Shown here piece after piece: positions 18,557-27,625 of a stretch of DNA of 37,241 nt. Each line of letters opens with the position of its first letter. The stretch's first letter is position 1. The position numbers and the translations under genes were made by a program. The notes under the pieces are model-generated. The model did no database searches. It worked only from the letters and a program-made list of their open reading frames with translations, and was not told the origin of the DNA. Source of the stretch: Rhodospirillaceae bacterium (lineage in GTDB: Bacteria > Pseudomonadota > Alphaproteobacteria > Azospirillales > Azospirillaceae); NCBI GenBank assembly GCA_029267445.1, contig JAJUIU010000036.1, positions 1 to 37,241 on the forward strand, given 5' to 3'.

Positions 18557-18904
18557 ATGGATCAGCGAAGCGATGGCGCGATGCCGGACCGGCTTCCCTT
18601 CTTGGTGCGGTTCCTTCTCCTGCACGCGCTGGTGGGGTTCGGGATCGCCACCCTGGCGGTCGCGGCCCTGCTCTGGAGCGATTTCGGCGGCATCGGCTCC
18701 TTGCTGACGCGGGCGGAGGGGCATCCCGGACCCGTGCTGCTGCTCTGGTTCTTCCTGGGGCTGACCTTCGGCAGCGTGCAGATGGGCGCCGCCTTCATGC
18801 TGAAAACGGGCCGGTCGGACGACGACGACGAGCCGCGCGGCGGCAAGCGGCAGCGCGTGCCGCTGGCTCTTCCGGTCACTGTCCGGGCGCGCCCCCGGCC
18901 GTAA
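18557..18904 (+). CDS. Small two-helix membrane protein, unknown function
   Basis: The 115-residue protein starts at the ATG at 18557, 6 nt after a GGAG. Two hydrophobic helices lie at about 14-40 (LPFLVRFLLLHALVGFGIAT) and 58-81 (PVLLLWFFLGLTFGSVQMG). An acidic then basic cytoplasmic tail follows (SDDDDEPRGGKRQR). No family is recognised. It is divergent from hmuR, with 291 nt between them including the Fur-like promoter. Its end overlaps the convergent small membrane gene by 29 nt. Codon-position composition looks like its neighbours. Confidence 0.65.
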   Translation: MDQRSDGAMPDRLPFLVRFLLLHALVGFGIATLAVAALLWSDFGGIGSLLTRAEGHPGPVLLLWFFLGLTFGSVQMGAAFMLKTGRSDDDDEPRGGKRQRVPLALPVTVRARPRP

Positions 18905-19148
18905 CCAGACCCAGCGCCCAGCGCAGCCCGGCCAGAACCGCCGCCGCAGCCGTGGCCAGTGCCGCGCGCCGGTTCAGCAGGGCCGCCCTGTTGTAGGCGG
19001 TGACGATCCGGTTGAGGTCCGACGCGTCCAGCTCCTCATGCTTGGACAGCCGCCGCAGCGAGCGGCCGCTGGCCTGGAACCAGAGCCAGGCGGCGAGGAG
19101 CGTCGTGGCGATGACCAGGATGTCCAGGGAGAGGGCGAGGGTCTGCAT
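18876..19148 (-). CDS. Small membrane protein, unknown function
   Basis: The 90-residue protein begins MQTLALSLDILVIATTLLAA. A first membrane helix is at about 5-25, followed by a polar middle (SGRSLRRLSKHEELDASDLNRIVTAYNRAALLNRRAA) and a second helix at about 65-82. The ribosome site is weak. The protein pattern (hydrophobic, amphipathic, hydrophobic) is coherent, and no other frame here looks better. It overlaps the tail of the convergent small membrane gene by 29 nt. I do not recognise the family. Confidence 0.6.
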   Translation of the reverse strand: MQTLALSLDILVIATTLLAAWLWFQASGRSLRRLSKHEELDASDLNRIVTAYNRAALLNRRAALATAAAAVLAGLRWALGLVTAGGAPGQ

Positions 19149-19259
19149 GCGCGGGGCGGGGAGGGATGACCGGACCGCCAGCAGAACCCGACGCCCGCGC
19201 TGACGCAAGGGTGCCAGTGACCCATGGCTTGCCGGATGGGTTCCGCGCGCAATCTTAGA

Positions 19260-19285
19260 GGCGCATTTCGCGGGTGCAATGCGCC
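19260..19285. promoter_or_regulatory. Perfect inverted repeat upstream of RND efflux operon
   Basis: GGCGCATT (19260-19267) and AATGCGCC (19278-19285) form a perfect 8-10-8 repeat 100 nt before the adaptor start. There is no T-run. It is a plausible operator for a dimeric repressor, but no regulator gene is adjacent. Confidence 0.45.
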
Positions 19286-19385
19286 GGATGCGCGGCTGTG
19301 ACGAAGCCCACAGCGGGGCGGTCCCGCCCGGTCCATACACGCGCGACACAGTCTGGACACAATCGCGAGGGCCAGGGGGCCGACC

Positions 19386-20510
19386 ATGGCGTTGAAGGGT
19401 TGGGTGATCGTCGTCGGCGGCATCGTGGCCGCCACGGCCGGGCTGGCCTGGTTCAAGACCGACCAGATCATGACCGCCATCGCCATGGGCGAGGCCTTCC
19501 CCGAGCTTCACGAAACGGTGGAGCCGGCCATCGCCGCGCCGGTGACCTGGACGCCGACGACCGTCGCCGCTGGGACGGTCGTGTCCGTCCAGCGGGCCGA
19601 CCTGCGCACGGAGGCCGCCGGCACCATCCGCGAGGTCGGTTTCGCCCCTGGTGCTGCGGTCACGAAGGGGCAGGTGCTGATCCGTCTGGACACCGAGATC
19701 GAGGAGGCGGAGCTGCGCGCCGCCCGGGCCGAGGCCCAGCTCGCCCGCGCGAACCTGGACCGCGCCCGCTCCCTGGTGAAGTCCCGCGCCGGAACCGAGG
19801 CCAACCTGGATCGGGCCCGCGCCGACCTGGAGGCGGCCGAGGCGCAGATCGCGCTCATCCAGGCCCGGATCGACCGCCGTGTGGTCAAGGCACCGTTCGA
19901 CGGACGCACCGGCCTGCACAACTGGGCCGTTGGCCAGTATCTGGAGGAAGGGACGAACGTCACCCCGTTGGAGGGGACCTCCGAGACTCTGCATGTCGAC
20001 TTCGCCGTGCCGCAGGACGCGGCGTCCCTGCTGCGCGAAGGCTCGACGGTGGAGTTGCTGGCGCCCGACGGGCGCGTGCTGGCGCCGGCCACGATCGTCG
20101 CGGCGAACGCGGGTGTCACCCGCACGGGCCGCACCCTGTCGTTCCGCGCGGCGGCCCCGGCCGCCGGTGTGGGCCTGCGTCCGGGCGCCTATGTCGACGT
20201 CCGCGCCGCCATCGGCGCGCCGCTGACGGCCGTGTCCGTGCCGCTAACGGCGGTGCGGCGGGCGCCCTACGGCGACCACGTCTTCCGCATCGTTGAGAAG
20301 GACGGCCAGCTGCGCGCCGCCCAGGCGCTGGTGAAGACCGGGCCGATCGAGGGCGACCGCATCCTCATCCTCTCCGGCCTCGCCGTCGGCGACCGCATTG
20401 CCGGGGTCGGCGCCTTCAAGCTGCGCGACGGGCTGCTGGTCAAGACCAGCGCGCCGATGCCGCAGCCGGAACCGGGTGCAGCACCCGTTCCCCAGGTCAG
20501 CGCCCGCTGA
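19386..20510 (+). CDS. RND efflux periplasmic adaptor (membrane fusion protein)
   Basis: The 374-residue protein has an N-terminal membrane anchor (WVIVVGGIVAATAGLAWF) instead of a lipobox. The lipoyl half-motif TEAAGTIREVGFAPGAAVTKGQVL is at about 78-101. An alpha-helical hairpin (about 110-155, rich in Ala/Arg/Glu) and the second lipoyl half RRVVKAPFDGRTGLHNWAVGQ follow, then beta-barrel and membrane-proximal domains. It bridges the inner-membrane RND pump and an outer-membrane channel. The pump gene starts 34 nt downstream. No outer-membrane factor gene is in the window, so a channel encoded elsewhere must be shared. Confidence 0.93.
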   Translation: MALKGWVIVVGGIVAATAGLAWFKTDQIMTAIAMGEAFPELHETVEPAIAAPVTWTPTTVAAGTVVSVQRADLRTEAAGTIREVGFAPGAAVTKGQVLIRLDTEIEEAELRAARAEAQLARANLDRARSLVKSRAGTEANLDRARADLEAAEAQIALIQARIDRRVVKAPFDGRTGLHNWAVGQYLEEGTNVTPLEGTSETLHVDFAVPQDAASLLREGSTVELLAPDGRVLAPATIVAANAGVTRTGRTLSFRAAAPAAGVGLRPGAYVDVRAAIGAPLTAVSVPLTAVRRAPYGDHVFRIVEKDGQLRAAQALVKTGPIEGDRILILSGLAVGDRIAGVGAFKLRDGLLVKTSAPMPQPEPGAAPVPQVSAR

Positions 20511-20544
20511 CGCCCGCGACGGACCACGGCCGGAGGGCACGCCG

Positions 20545-23500
20545 ATGCGCCTGATCGACATTTTCGTACGCCGCCCCATCGTGGCGCTGGTGGTCAACGC
20601 GGTGATCCTGCTGGTGGGGATCCGCGCCCTGCAGGAGCTGCCGGTGCAGCAGTTCCCGCGCATCGAGAGCTCCTCCGTCATCATCACCACGAGCTACATC
20701 GGCGCCCCGGCCGAGGTGGTGCGCGGCTTCGTAACCACGCCGATCGAACGGGCGGTGGCCTCCATCCCCGGCATCGACTTCGTGGAGTCCGCCTCCATCG
20801 CCGGGCGCAGTACCGTCACCGTGCGCCTGAAGCTGAACGAGCGCAGCACGGACGCGCTGGCGGAGATCGGGGCGCGGCTGGATCAGATCCGCAGCGAGCT
20901 GCCGGCGGAGGCCGAAAGCCCGGCGATCGAGGTGCAGCGGGCCGACCGCCCCTACGCCACCTTCTATGTCAGCATCCGGTCCGCCATGCTGAGCAAGTCG
21001 CAGCTGACCGACTATCTGGCGCGCGAGGTTCAGCCGCGCCTGACCACGTTGCCCGGCGTGCAGCGCATCGGGTTGGAAGGGGCCCGGCCCCAGGCGATGC
21101 GCGTCTGGGTGGACACCCAGAAGCTGGAGGGCTTCGGCCTGTCGCCGCAGGACGTGCAGTCCGCCCTGGCCCGCAACAACTTCATCGCCGCCATCGGGGA
21201 GACCAAGGGCCGCGACGTGCAGGTGGACCTGCTGGCGGACACGGACCTGAAGACCACCGCCGAGTTCGAGGCCATGGTCGTCGCCCGCACCGACGACGGG
21301 CTGATCCGCCTGGGCGACGTCGCGCGCGTGGAGCTGTCGGGGGAGGAGGCGGACGCCTCCGTCCGGTTCGACACGGACGAGGCGATCTATCTGTCGGTCT
21401 GGCCACTGCCGGGATCGAACGAGATCGACATCGGCTACGCGCTGCGGGCGGAACTCGCCAAGATCGAGCGGATCGTGCCCGCCGACATCCGCATCGACAT
21501 GGCCTACGACGGCACCGTCTACATGGAGGACGCGCTGGTCGAGATCGCCAAGACGCTGGCGGAGACGGTGCTGATCGTCGGCGTGGTGGTGTTCCTGTTC
21601 CTGGGCTCGGTGCGCACCGCCATGGTGCCGCTGGTCGCGATCCCGATCTCCCTGGTCGGGGCGGCGGGCGCCATGATGGTCATGGGCTTCTCCCTCAACC
21701 TGCTCACCATCCTCGCCATCGTGCTGGCGGTGGGTCTGGTGGTGGACGACGCCATCGTAGTGGTGGAGAACGTCGCCCGCCTTATGCGCGAGGGGAAAAG
21801 CCGGTTCGAGGCTGCGCTGCTGAGCGCGCGGCAGCTGTTCGGCCCCATCGTCGCCATGACGATCACCCTGGCCGTCGTCTACGCCCCCATCGGCCTGCTG
21901 TCCGGGCTGACAGGCGTGCTGTTCAAGGAATTCGCCTTCACGCTCGCCACCGCCGTGATCGTGTCCGGCATCGTGGCGGTCACCCTGTCCCCGATCATGA
22001 GCGCGAAGGTGGCGCCGGAGGGCGGGAAGGAGGGGCGCTGGGCCAACCGGGTGAACGCCGGGCTGGACCGCCTCCAGGACCGATATGTCCGCTGGCTGGA
22101 CGTCACCCTGCGCAACCGGGCCAAGGTGCTGACCGTGGGCGTGTTCCTGGTGCTGCTGATCCCGCCCTTCTTCCTGTTGTCCGGCCAGGAGCTGGCGCCG
22201 GTAGAGGATCAGAGCGAGATCAACATCATCGTCACCTCCGCCCCCGACGCCACGCTGGCCTACACGGCCGGGCAGATGGACAAGGTGGTCGCCGCCATGA
22301 AGGAGTTCCCGGAGGTGGAGTTCCTCTGGCAGGTCGTGTTCCCCGACAATGGCTTCGGCGGCGTGGTCCTGAAGGACTGGACGGAGCGCGACCGCACGCC
22401 GAACGACCTGAACCAGGAGGTCTTCTTCCGCCTGCTGGACATCGACGGGCTGCAGGTCTTCCCCGTGCTGCCGCCCGCTCTGCCGGGTGCGGGCAACTTC
22501 GATGTGGAGATGGTCGTGCGCGGGGCGGGTGGCACGGCGGAGGAGATGGCGGGATACGCCCGCCGGCTCGTCCAGGCGGCGAAGGACAGCGGCCTGTTCC
22601 TGTTCGCCGACACGGACATCAAGATCGACCTGCCGCAGGTGCGCGTCGCCATCGACCGCAACCGGGTGGCCGACCTCGGCCTCGATCTCGCCGACGTGGG
22701 TCAGCAGCTCGCCGTGCTGCTGTCCGGCGACTACGTCAACCGCTTCAACATGGACGGCCGGGCCTACCGCGTGGTGCCGCAGGTGGACCTCGGCGCCCGG
22801 GAAAGCGCCCAGGCCGTGCTGGACCTCAAGATCCGGGCGCCGGACGGCGCGCTGGTCCCGCTGTCCGCCGTGGCGACGGTGGAGGTGACGGCAGCCCCCC
22901 GATCGCTCAATCGCTTCCAGCAGGCCGACAGCTTCCGCGTCTATGGCGGCATCATTCCCGGCATGACGAAGGAGGCGGCCCTGTCCGCGCTGGAGGAGGC
23001 CGCCACCCGCATCCTGCCGCCGGAGTATACGGTCGACTACGCCGGCGAATCCCGGCAGATGCGGCAGGAGGGGAACACCCTGATCGGCACCCTGGCCTTC
23101 GCGCTGGTGCTGATCTATCTGGCGCTGGCGGTGCAGTTCAACAGCCTGCGCGATCCGCTGGTGGTGCTGCTGGGGTCGGTGCCGCTGGCGCTTTCGGGCG
23201 CCCTGATGTTCACCTTCCTGAATTTGACGACGATCAACATCTACTCCCAGATCGGGCTGATCACGCTGGTGGGCCTGATCGCCAAGAACGGCATCCTGAT
23301 CGTCGAATTCGCCGCCCGCATGCAGGAGGAGGGGGCGGACAAGCTGGCCGCCATCCGCGAGGCCTGCCGCATGCGCCTGCGGCCCGTGCTGATGACCACG
23401 GCGGCCACGGTGTTCGGCCACATGCCGCTGGTGTTCGTGACGGGGCCGGGGGCGGAAAGCCGCAACAGCATCGGCATCGTCCTGGTGGCCGGCATGGCCA

Positions 23501-23622
23501 TCGGCACGATCTTCACTCTGTTCATCCTGCCGTCGATCTACATGGCCCTGGCGAAGGACCGCCGCGCGGTGGCGCGGCAGACCGAGGCACCGGCTCCGGC
23601 GGTCGTCCAGGCGGCGGAGTGA
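20545..23622 (+). CDS. RND multidrug efflux pump, inner-membrane transporter (AcrB/MexF type)
   Basis: The 1025-residue proton-driven HAE1-type pump starts at the ATG at 20545 (MRLIDIFVRRPIVALVVNA), and upstream in-frame ATGs lie inside the adaptor gene. It has twelve predicted helices and two large periplasmic loops. The proton-relay Asp pair is visible in the fourth helix (AVGLVVDDAIVVVENVARL). The family signature near the C-terminal half is IGLITLVGLIAKNGILIVEFA, and GAPAEVVRGFVTTPIERAVASIPG occurs near the N-terminus. The substrate is unknown. The operon ends at the hairpin at 23644-23678. Confidence 0.95.
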   Translation: MRLIDIFVRRPIVALVVNAVILLVGIRALQELPVQQFPRIESSSVIITTSYIGAPAEVVRGFVTTPIERAVASIPGIDFVESASIAGRSTVTVRLKLNERSTDALAEIGARLDQIRSELPAEAESPAIEVQRADRPYATFYVSIRSAMLSKSQLTDYLAREVQPRLTTLPGVQRIGLEGARPQAMRVWVDTQKLEGFGLSPQDVQSALARNNFIAAIGETKGRDVQVDLLADTDLKTTAEFEAMVVARTDDGLIRLGDVARVELSGEEADASVRFDTDEAIYLSVWPLPGSNEIDIGYALRAELAKIERIVPADIRIDMAYDGTVYMEDALVEIAKTLAETVLIVGVVVFLFLGSVRTAMVPLVAIPISLVGAAGAMMVMGFSLNLLTILAIVLAVGLVVDDAIVVVENVARLMREGKSRFEAALLSARQLFGPIVAMTITLAVVYAPIGLLSGLTGVLFKEFAFTLATAVIVSGIVAVTLSPIMSAKVAPEGGKEGRWANRVNAGLDRLQDRYVRWLDVTLRNRAKVLTVGVFLVLLIPPFFLLSGQELAPVEDQSEINIIVTSAPDATLAYTAGQMDKVVAAMKEFPEVEFLWQVVFPDNGFGGVVLKDWTERDRTPNDLNQEVFFRLLDIDGLQVFPVLPPALPGAGNFDVEMVVRGAGGTAEEMAGYARRLVQAAKDSGLFLFADTDIKIDLPQVRVAIDRNRVADLGLDLADVGQQLAVLLSGDYVNRFNMDGRAYRVVPQVDLGARESAQAVLDLKIRAPDGALVPLSAVATVEVTAAPRSLNRFQQADSFRVYGGIIPGMTKEAALSALEEAATRILPPEYTVDYAGESRQMRQEGNTLIGTLAFALVLIYLALAVQFNSLRDPLVVLLGSVPLALSGALMFTFLNLTTINIYSQIGLITLVGLIAKNGILIVEFAARMQEEGADKLAAIREACRMRLRPVLMTTAATVFGHMPLVFVTGPGAESRNSIGIVLVAGMAIGTIFTLFILPSIYMALAKDRRAVARQTEAPAPAVVQAAE

Positions 23623-23643
23623 AGGCGGTCGTCAGGAAATGAG

Positions 23644-23680
23644 AAGGCGCGGCCCCGGCATCGCCGGAACCGCGCCTTTC
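23644..23680. terminator. Bidirectional terminator between RND operon and convergent gene
   Basis: AAGGCGCGG (23644-23652) pairs with CCGCGCCTT (23670-23678), followed by TT in the plus direction and preceded by a run that reads CTT on the minus strand. An inner CCGG/CCGG may extend the stem. It lies 21 nt after the pump stop and 20 nt before the convergent gene end. Confidence 0.75.
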
Positions 23681-23698
23681 CCTTGGTGCAGGCAGAGT

Positions 23699-24331
23699 TT
23701 ACTGGCCGCTGCCGCCTGGACGCTGGCTGCCGGACTGGCTGCCGCTCGGGCTCTGGCTGCCGCTGGAGCGGCCGGACAGGGCGGCCTCGGCCTCGCCGGA
23801 CTCGATCATCATGGTGACCTGCTCGCCCTTCTTGGTGGTGCCGCGGGCGAGGTAGGTGGCCTGCATGATCTGAACGTCGGTGAAGCCGGCGGTGGTGAGA
23901 GACTGCTTGATCTCCTGCTGGCTCGCCATGGAGGCCTGCTGGCCGCCGGAGGCACCGCTGGAGCTGCCGCTCGACGCGCCGCCGGAGCCGGCGGCGGCCA
24001 TGGCGCCAGGCGGGTCGATGACGAAGGTCACTGGCTCCCCGTCCTGCGACGTGGCGCTGACGAGGTAGGAGGCGTCAAGCGCCTGCAGGTTCTGGATTCC
24101 GGCCTTCTCCAGCGACGACTTGATCTGCTCGAACGAGCGGGACGCCTGCTGGGAGGAGCCGGACCGCATGGAACCCGACTGCATGGACTGGCTCTGGCTC
24201 GCCGAGGACGAGGAGCTCGGGGTCGTGGACGAGGAGCCCGGGCTGGTCGAGCCGGAGCCCGAACCTTGTGCCAGGGCGACTGAGGACAAGGTCATGACCA
24301 GCACGGCTGCCGGCAGCATGGGGGATCGCAT
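23699..24331 (-). CDS. Exported Ser/Gly/Gln-rich protein with duplicated domain
   Basis: The 210-residue precursor has a signal peptide (1-21, SVALA/QG). Two homologous modules occur at about 66-107 (RSFEQIKSSLEKAGIQNLQALDASYLV...) and 137-178 (ASQQEIKQSLTTAGFTDVQIMQATYLA...). Each has a helix followed by strands, ending in a GEPVTFVIDPP or GEQVTMMIESG strand. Long Ser/Gly/Gln linkers separate them and form the tail. Small exported alphaproteobacterial proteins with one such module are familiar, and the fold looks PepSY-like, but I cannot name a function. The ATG at 24331 has AGGAGA upstream. It is transcribed toward the RND terminator. Confidence 0.8.
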   Translation of the reverse strand: MRSPMLPAAVLVMTLSSVALAQGSGSGSTSPGSSSTTPSSSSSASQSQSMQSGSMRSGSSQQASRSFEQIKSSLEKAGIQNLQALDASYLVSATSQDGEPVTFVIDPPGAMAAAGSGGASSGSSSGASGGQQASMASQQEIKQSLTTAGFTDVQIMQATYLARGTTKKGEQVTMMIESGEAEAALSGRSSGSQSPSGSQSGSQRPGGSGQ

Positions 24332-24488
24332 CGGGGCATCTCCTCTTGTCGCGTTTGCTTGCTTTCTCCGCGGACGCGTTCGCGCCCGCTTCGCAGCAAA
24401 CCGGCGTCGGCGGCGTTCGTTACCCGACTTCAATCAGGATTCGCTTCTGGATGAGGCGGGCCACCGCCGGTGGCGGCCCCGTCCGGCC

Positions 24489-25121
24489 TTATTCCCCGTC
24501 TGGGACGAGCGAGCGGATCAGCTCGGGCGAGACTGTGCGGAGCCGTCCCTGCACGTCCAGCAGGTGCAGGTCGCCGGCCGTGATGTCGAACAGGCAGGCG
24601 AACAGGCGGAGGTCCCCGGCGTCCAGCCGTTCCCGCACCCAGGGAAATGTCGCGAGGTTCCGCAGCGACTGCCGCGCAGCCTCCCGCTCCGCCGCGGCGG
24701 CCGGGTCCGGCTCCTGGGCGACACGTTCGCGTACGTCCTCGGCGATGCGCATCCAGTTGCCCAGGAAGTCGCTGTCCGTGTCCCCGTCCAGCAGGGCGCG
24801 GATGCCGCCGCAGCCGGTGTGCCCCATGACGATCAGGTTTGGCACGCGCAGCCGCCGCACGGCGAATTCCAGCGCGGCCGAGGTTCCGTGGTAGTCCGCG
24901 TTCGGATGGTAAGGCGGGACGAGGTTGGCCACATTGCGGATTACGAACAGGTCGCCAGGCCCGGCGGAGAAGATCGCCTGCGGATCGACCCGGCTGTCGC
25001 AACAGGCGATGACGGCCGCGCGCGGGTTCTGCCCGGTGAAGGCCAGCTTGCGGTAGCGCGCGGCCTGACCCTGGAAGGCGGTCGCGCGGAAGCGCAGGAA
25101 ACCGTTCAGCAGCACATGCAT
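24489..25121 (-). CDS. Beta-class carbonic anhydrase
   Basis: The 210-residue zinc enzyme interconverts CO2 and bicarbonate. Zinc ligands C40 (CCDSR motif with D42 and R44), H101 and C104 (GHTGCGG) are all present. Other family features are VIRNVANLVPPY, HGTSAALEFAV and the C-terminal LFACLFDITAGDLHLLD. It lacks a signal peptide and so is cytoplasmic, where it could supply bicarbonate for carboxylases. The ATG at 25121 has AGGGG about 11 nt upstream. It is a single gene between the exported repeat protein and bchJ, all leftward. Confidence 0.95.
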   Translation of the reverse strand: MHVLLNGFLRFRATAFQGQAARYRKLAFTGQNPRAAVIACCDSRVDPQAIFSAGPGDLFVIRNVANLVPPYHPNADYHGTSAALEFAVRRLRVPNLIVMGHTGCGGIRALLDGDTDSDFLGNWMRIAEDVRERVAQEPDPAAAAEREAARQSLRNLATFPWVRERLDAGDLRLFACLFDITAGDLHLLDVQGRLRTVSPELIRSLVPDGE

Positions 25122-25242
25122 CGCCGGGGCATCCCCTGTCTCGCGGACCGATAACCCGCCATGGCGTGTGGATATCGGGCGCCGACTGGCGGCGCAAGGC
25201 CGCCATGTCCCGCAACGCCCGTCCCGGAGAAACGGCCGCGCG

Positions 25243-25908
25243 CTACCAGCGGATCTCGAAGGTGCAGCGCGCGGCGCCCATGGCGGCGCATTCCGTTTCG
25301 GTGACGACGGCGCCCGGATGAACCAGCACCTGCCACAGCCGCTCGAAGGTGCCGGTGTAGAAGTCGCAGATCGCCTCCGACGCCTCGCTCCCCCGGCAGA
25401 GCGGGCAGCCCGTGATGGACACCACGGCCGGGCTCGCTCGATGCACCGTGAACGTGCCGGACCCGGCGAAGGTCCAGGAGTGCTTGCCGATCGCCTTCAG
25501 CAGCATCCGGCTCGCCAGTCCTTCCGGCAGCAGCTTCAGGATCGCCTGCGCCGGCTTCGGGATGCGGTTGGCCAAGAGGTAGTCCGCCGTGCGCCGGCCC
25601 GCGTCCCGCGCGATCCGCCCGGCAAGGACATGGCCCAGCTCCTCCGCCAGGACGTGATGGAGGACGGTCACCTCCTCCTCCGGGACCATGCGGTCCGGCG
25701 GGGCGGTCAGATAACGCTCCAGCCCGGCGGCGCGGAACAGCCGTTCCGCCACGGCGGGCCCCGGACCGATCTGCAGGACCTCCAGCAGGCGGATGATGGC
25801 GTTCGGCCCGATCCGGCCGGTGTGGTCGTGCCCCTGGAAGTGTTCATGCGCCGACACGCCCGCGTGGTCGGCCGTGATGGAGAGGGGCATTGCGCCGGCA
25901 TCGGGCAT
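25243..25908 (-). CDS. bchJ: Bacteriochlorophyll biosynthesis protein BchJ (V4R domain)
   Basis: The 221-residue protein contains a V4R (4-vinyl reductase) domain in its C-terminal half, ending ETECAAMGAARCTFEIRW. Mid-protein features include VPEEEVTVLHHVLAEELGHVL, ARDAGRRTADYLLANRIPKPAQ and the Cys pair GCPLCRG. BchJ was first assigned as the 8-vinyl reductase of bacteriochlorophyll synthesis; later work gives that step mainly to BciA/BciB/BchX-type enzymes, and BchJ may act as a porphyrin carrier or helper. It is 13 nt downstream of bchE and surely cotranscribed. The ATG at 25908 or the Met at position 7 could be the start. Confidence 0.9.
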   Translation of the reverse strand: MPDAGAMPLSITADHAGVSAHEHFQGHDHTGRIGPNAIIRLLEVLQIGPGPAVAERLFRAAGLERYLTAPPDRMVPEEEVTVLHHVLAEELGHVLAGRIARDAGRRTADYLLANRIPKPAQAILKLLPEGLASRMLLKAIGKHSWTFAGSGTFTVHRASPAVVSITGCPLCRGSEASEAICDFYTGTFERLWQVLVHPGAVVTETECAAMGAARCTFEIRW

Positions 25909-25921
25909 GGGACGCCTCCGC

Positions 25922-27565
25922 TCAGTCGTCGCCGACGGCGTCCATGGACTCCGGCAGCTGCTCCTTGCCGCCGCCGCAGGCCATGGCCGTCTCCTTCAGC
26001 TTCGCCTCCGCCGCCTGGGCCTTCTTGCGCGCCTTCCGCACCTTGTCGGCGGCGGCCTCCCAGTCGTCGGCCTGGGGCAGGGCGGCGTTCACGCGGCTGC
26101 GGTCGAACTTGAAGTCGACCTTGTCCTTCGACTGCGGACCCCAGTAGTCGACGCGGCCCAGATCGTAGAACTTCCGCTCGAACCCGCTCTTGGCGAAGGC
26201 CTTGAGGCAGCCCAGCATGTACTTGCGCTTTGTCTTGTCCCGGAGCCACGGGTAGTGGAGGAACGCCTTGCGCATGTAGAAGCGGCGGTAGTTGTTCATC
26301 ACCCGGTCCAGCAGCTCGGACCGATCCATCGCCTCCGGTTTGATGATGGGCGTGACGAAGTTGTACTTCTCGAAGTCGTAGATCTCGACCTTGTCGCCCA
26401 GCTCCTTGAACAGGTCGGAGAAGGGCCAGGGCGTGTACATGGCCCAGTTCGCCATGTCCGGATTCCAGTCCAGCGCCATCCGATAGGTCTCTTCCAGCGT
26501 CTCCGCCGTCTCGTTCTCGAGACCCACGATGAACTGGGCCTCGGCGACGATGCCGTTCTTGCGCAGGAGTTCGATGGCCTTCTTGTTCTGGGCGATCGTC
26601 GTCTCCTTGTTGAAGCGGTCGAGCTTGAGCTGGGCCGCTGCCTCCGTGCCCAGCGACACGTGGATCAGGCCGGCCCGGCGGTAGAGGGGCAGCAGCTCCT
26701 CATCGCGCAGGATGTCGGTGACGCGGGTGTTGATGCCCCACAGCACTGGAAGTTTCCGCTTCTCCAGCTCCTCGCAGAACTGGATGAACTTCTTGCGGTG
26801 GATGGTCGGTTCCTCGTCGGCCAGGATGAAGAAGCCGACCTGATGATCGCGGACCAGCGTCTCGATCTCGTCGACCACCTTCTTGGGATCGCGGACCCGG
26901 TAGTTCCGCCAGAACTTCCACTGCGAACAGAAGCTGCAGGTGAAGGGGCAGCCGCGCGCCATGTTCGGGATCGCGACCCGCACGCCCATGGGGATGTATT
27001 GGTACTTCGGCCATTCCAGGATGGCCCAGTCGGGATTGATCTGGTCCACGTCGGCGATCGGATCCTCCGACGGGTTGGCGACGATCCTGCCGCCCTCCAG
27101 GTCGGTGTAGGCGATGCCTTTGATGGAGGACCGCGCCTCGGGCCAGCGGCCCTCCTCGATGGCGCGGCAGAGATTGACCAGGATCGTCTCCCCCTCGCCA
27201 CGTGCGATCACGTCGATCCATGGCGCCTCGGTCAGGACCTGCTGGTACATGAAGGTGGCGTGGATGCCGCCGAGCACGGTCACCGCGTCGGGGTGGACCT
27301 CCTTGGCGATCTGGAGCAGCCGCTCCGCCTTGTAGATCGACGGGGTGATGGAGGTGGCGCCGATCAGGTCCGGCTTCTCCTCCGCGATGGCCGCCCGCAC
27401 CTGATCGTCCGTCAGGTTGTTCGTCATCGCATCGATGAACTTCACCTCGGTGAAGCCCGCCTGCTTCAGCGCCCCCGCCAGATAGGCGGCCCAGGCCGGC
27501 GGCCAGTTGCCGGCGATCTCCGCCCCGCCCGAATGGTAGTTGGGATGGATCAGCAGGACACGCAT
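25922..27565 (-). CDS. bchE: Mg-protoporphyrin IX monomethyl ester anaerobic oxidative cyclase BchE
   Basis: The 547-residue radical-SAM enzyme forms the isocyclic (E) ring of bacteriochlorophyll without oxygen, taking oxygen from water. A B12-binding-like domain covers about 1-160 ([20 protein letters not shown] at the start, [11 protein letters not shown]). The radical-SAM cluster motif CPFTCSFC uses C206, C210 and C213. A DUF4070-like C-terminal region follows, ending in a charged Ala/Lys-rich tail. The ATG at 27565 has GGAAGG upstream. Cotranscription with bchJ is expected. A perfect FNR/FixK-type box lies 60 nt upstream (27626-27639), consistent with expression at low oxygen. This is the best evidence that the organism makes bacteriochlorophyll. 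Confidence 0.96.
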   Translation of the reverse strand: MRVLLIHPNYHSGGAEIAGNWPPAWAAYLAGALKQAGFTEVKFIDAMTNNLTDDQVRAAIAEEKPDLIGATSITPSIYKAERLLQIAKEVHPDAVTVLGGIHATFMYQQVLTEAPWIDVIARGEGETILVNLCRAIEEGRWPEARSSIKGIAYTDLEGGRIVANPSEDPIADVDQINPDWAILEWPKYQYIPMGVRVAIPNMARGCPFTCSFCSQWKFWRNYRVRDPKKVVDEIETLVRDHQVGFFILADEEPTIHRKKFIQFCEELEKRKLPVLWGINTRVTDILRDEELLPLYRRAGLIHVSLGTEAAAQLKLDRFNKETTIAQNKKAIELLRKNGIVAEAQFIVGLENETAETLEETYRMALDWNPDMANWAMYTPWPFSDLFKELGDKVEIYDFEKYNFVTPIIKPEAMDRSELLDRVMNNYRRFYMRKAFLHYPWLRDKTKRKYMLGCLKAFAKSGFERKFYDLGRVDYWGPQSKDKVDFKFDRSRVNAALPQADDWEAAADKVRKARKKAQAAEAKLKETAMACGGGKEQLPESMDAVGDD

Positions 27566-27589
27566 GGCGACCTTCCAAGGCTTATCGTT

Positions 27590-27605
27590 GTCAGGCCAGC
27601 CTGAC
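27590..27605. promoter_or_regulatory. Perfect 7-2-7 inverted repeat near bchE start
   Basis: GTCAGGC (27590-27596) and GCCTGAC (27599-27605) form a perfect inverted repeat 24 nt upstream of the bchE ATG. If the nearby FNR-like site sits at -41.5, this repeat would cover the -10/+1 region, a position suited to a repressor. It may also be an mRNA hairpin near the ribosome site. Confidence 0.45.
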
Positions 27606-27625
27606 GCGTTTGGCATCATCCGTAT

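Noticed and set aside
20497-23421. Minus-strand open frame of 974 codons opposite the RND pump
   Set aside because: It is a shadow of the pump gene, with a His/Gln/Asp-rich composition and no domain.
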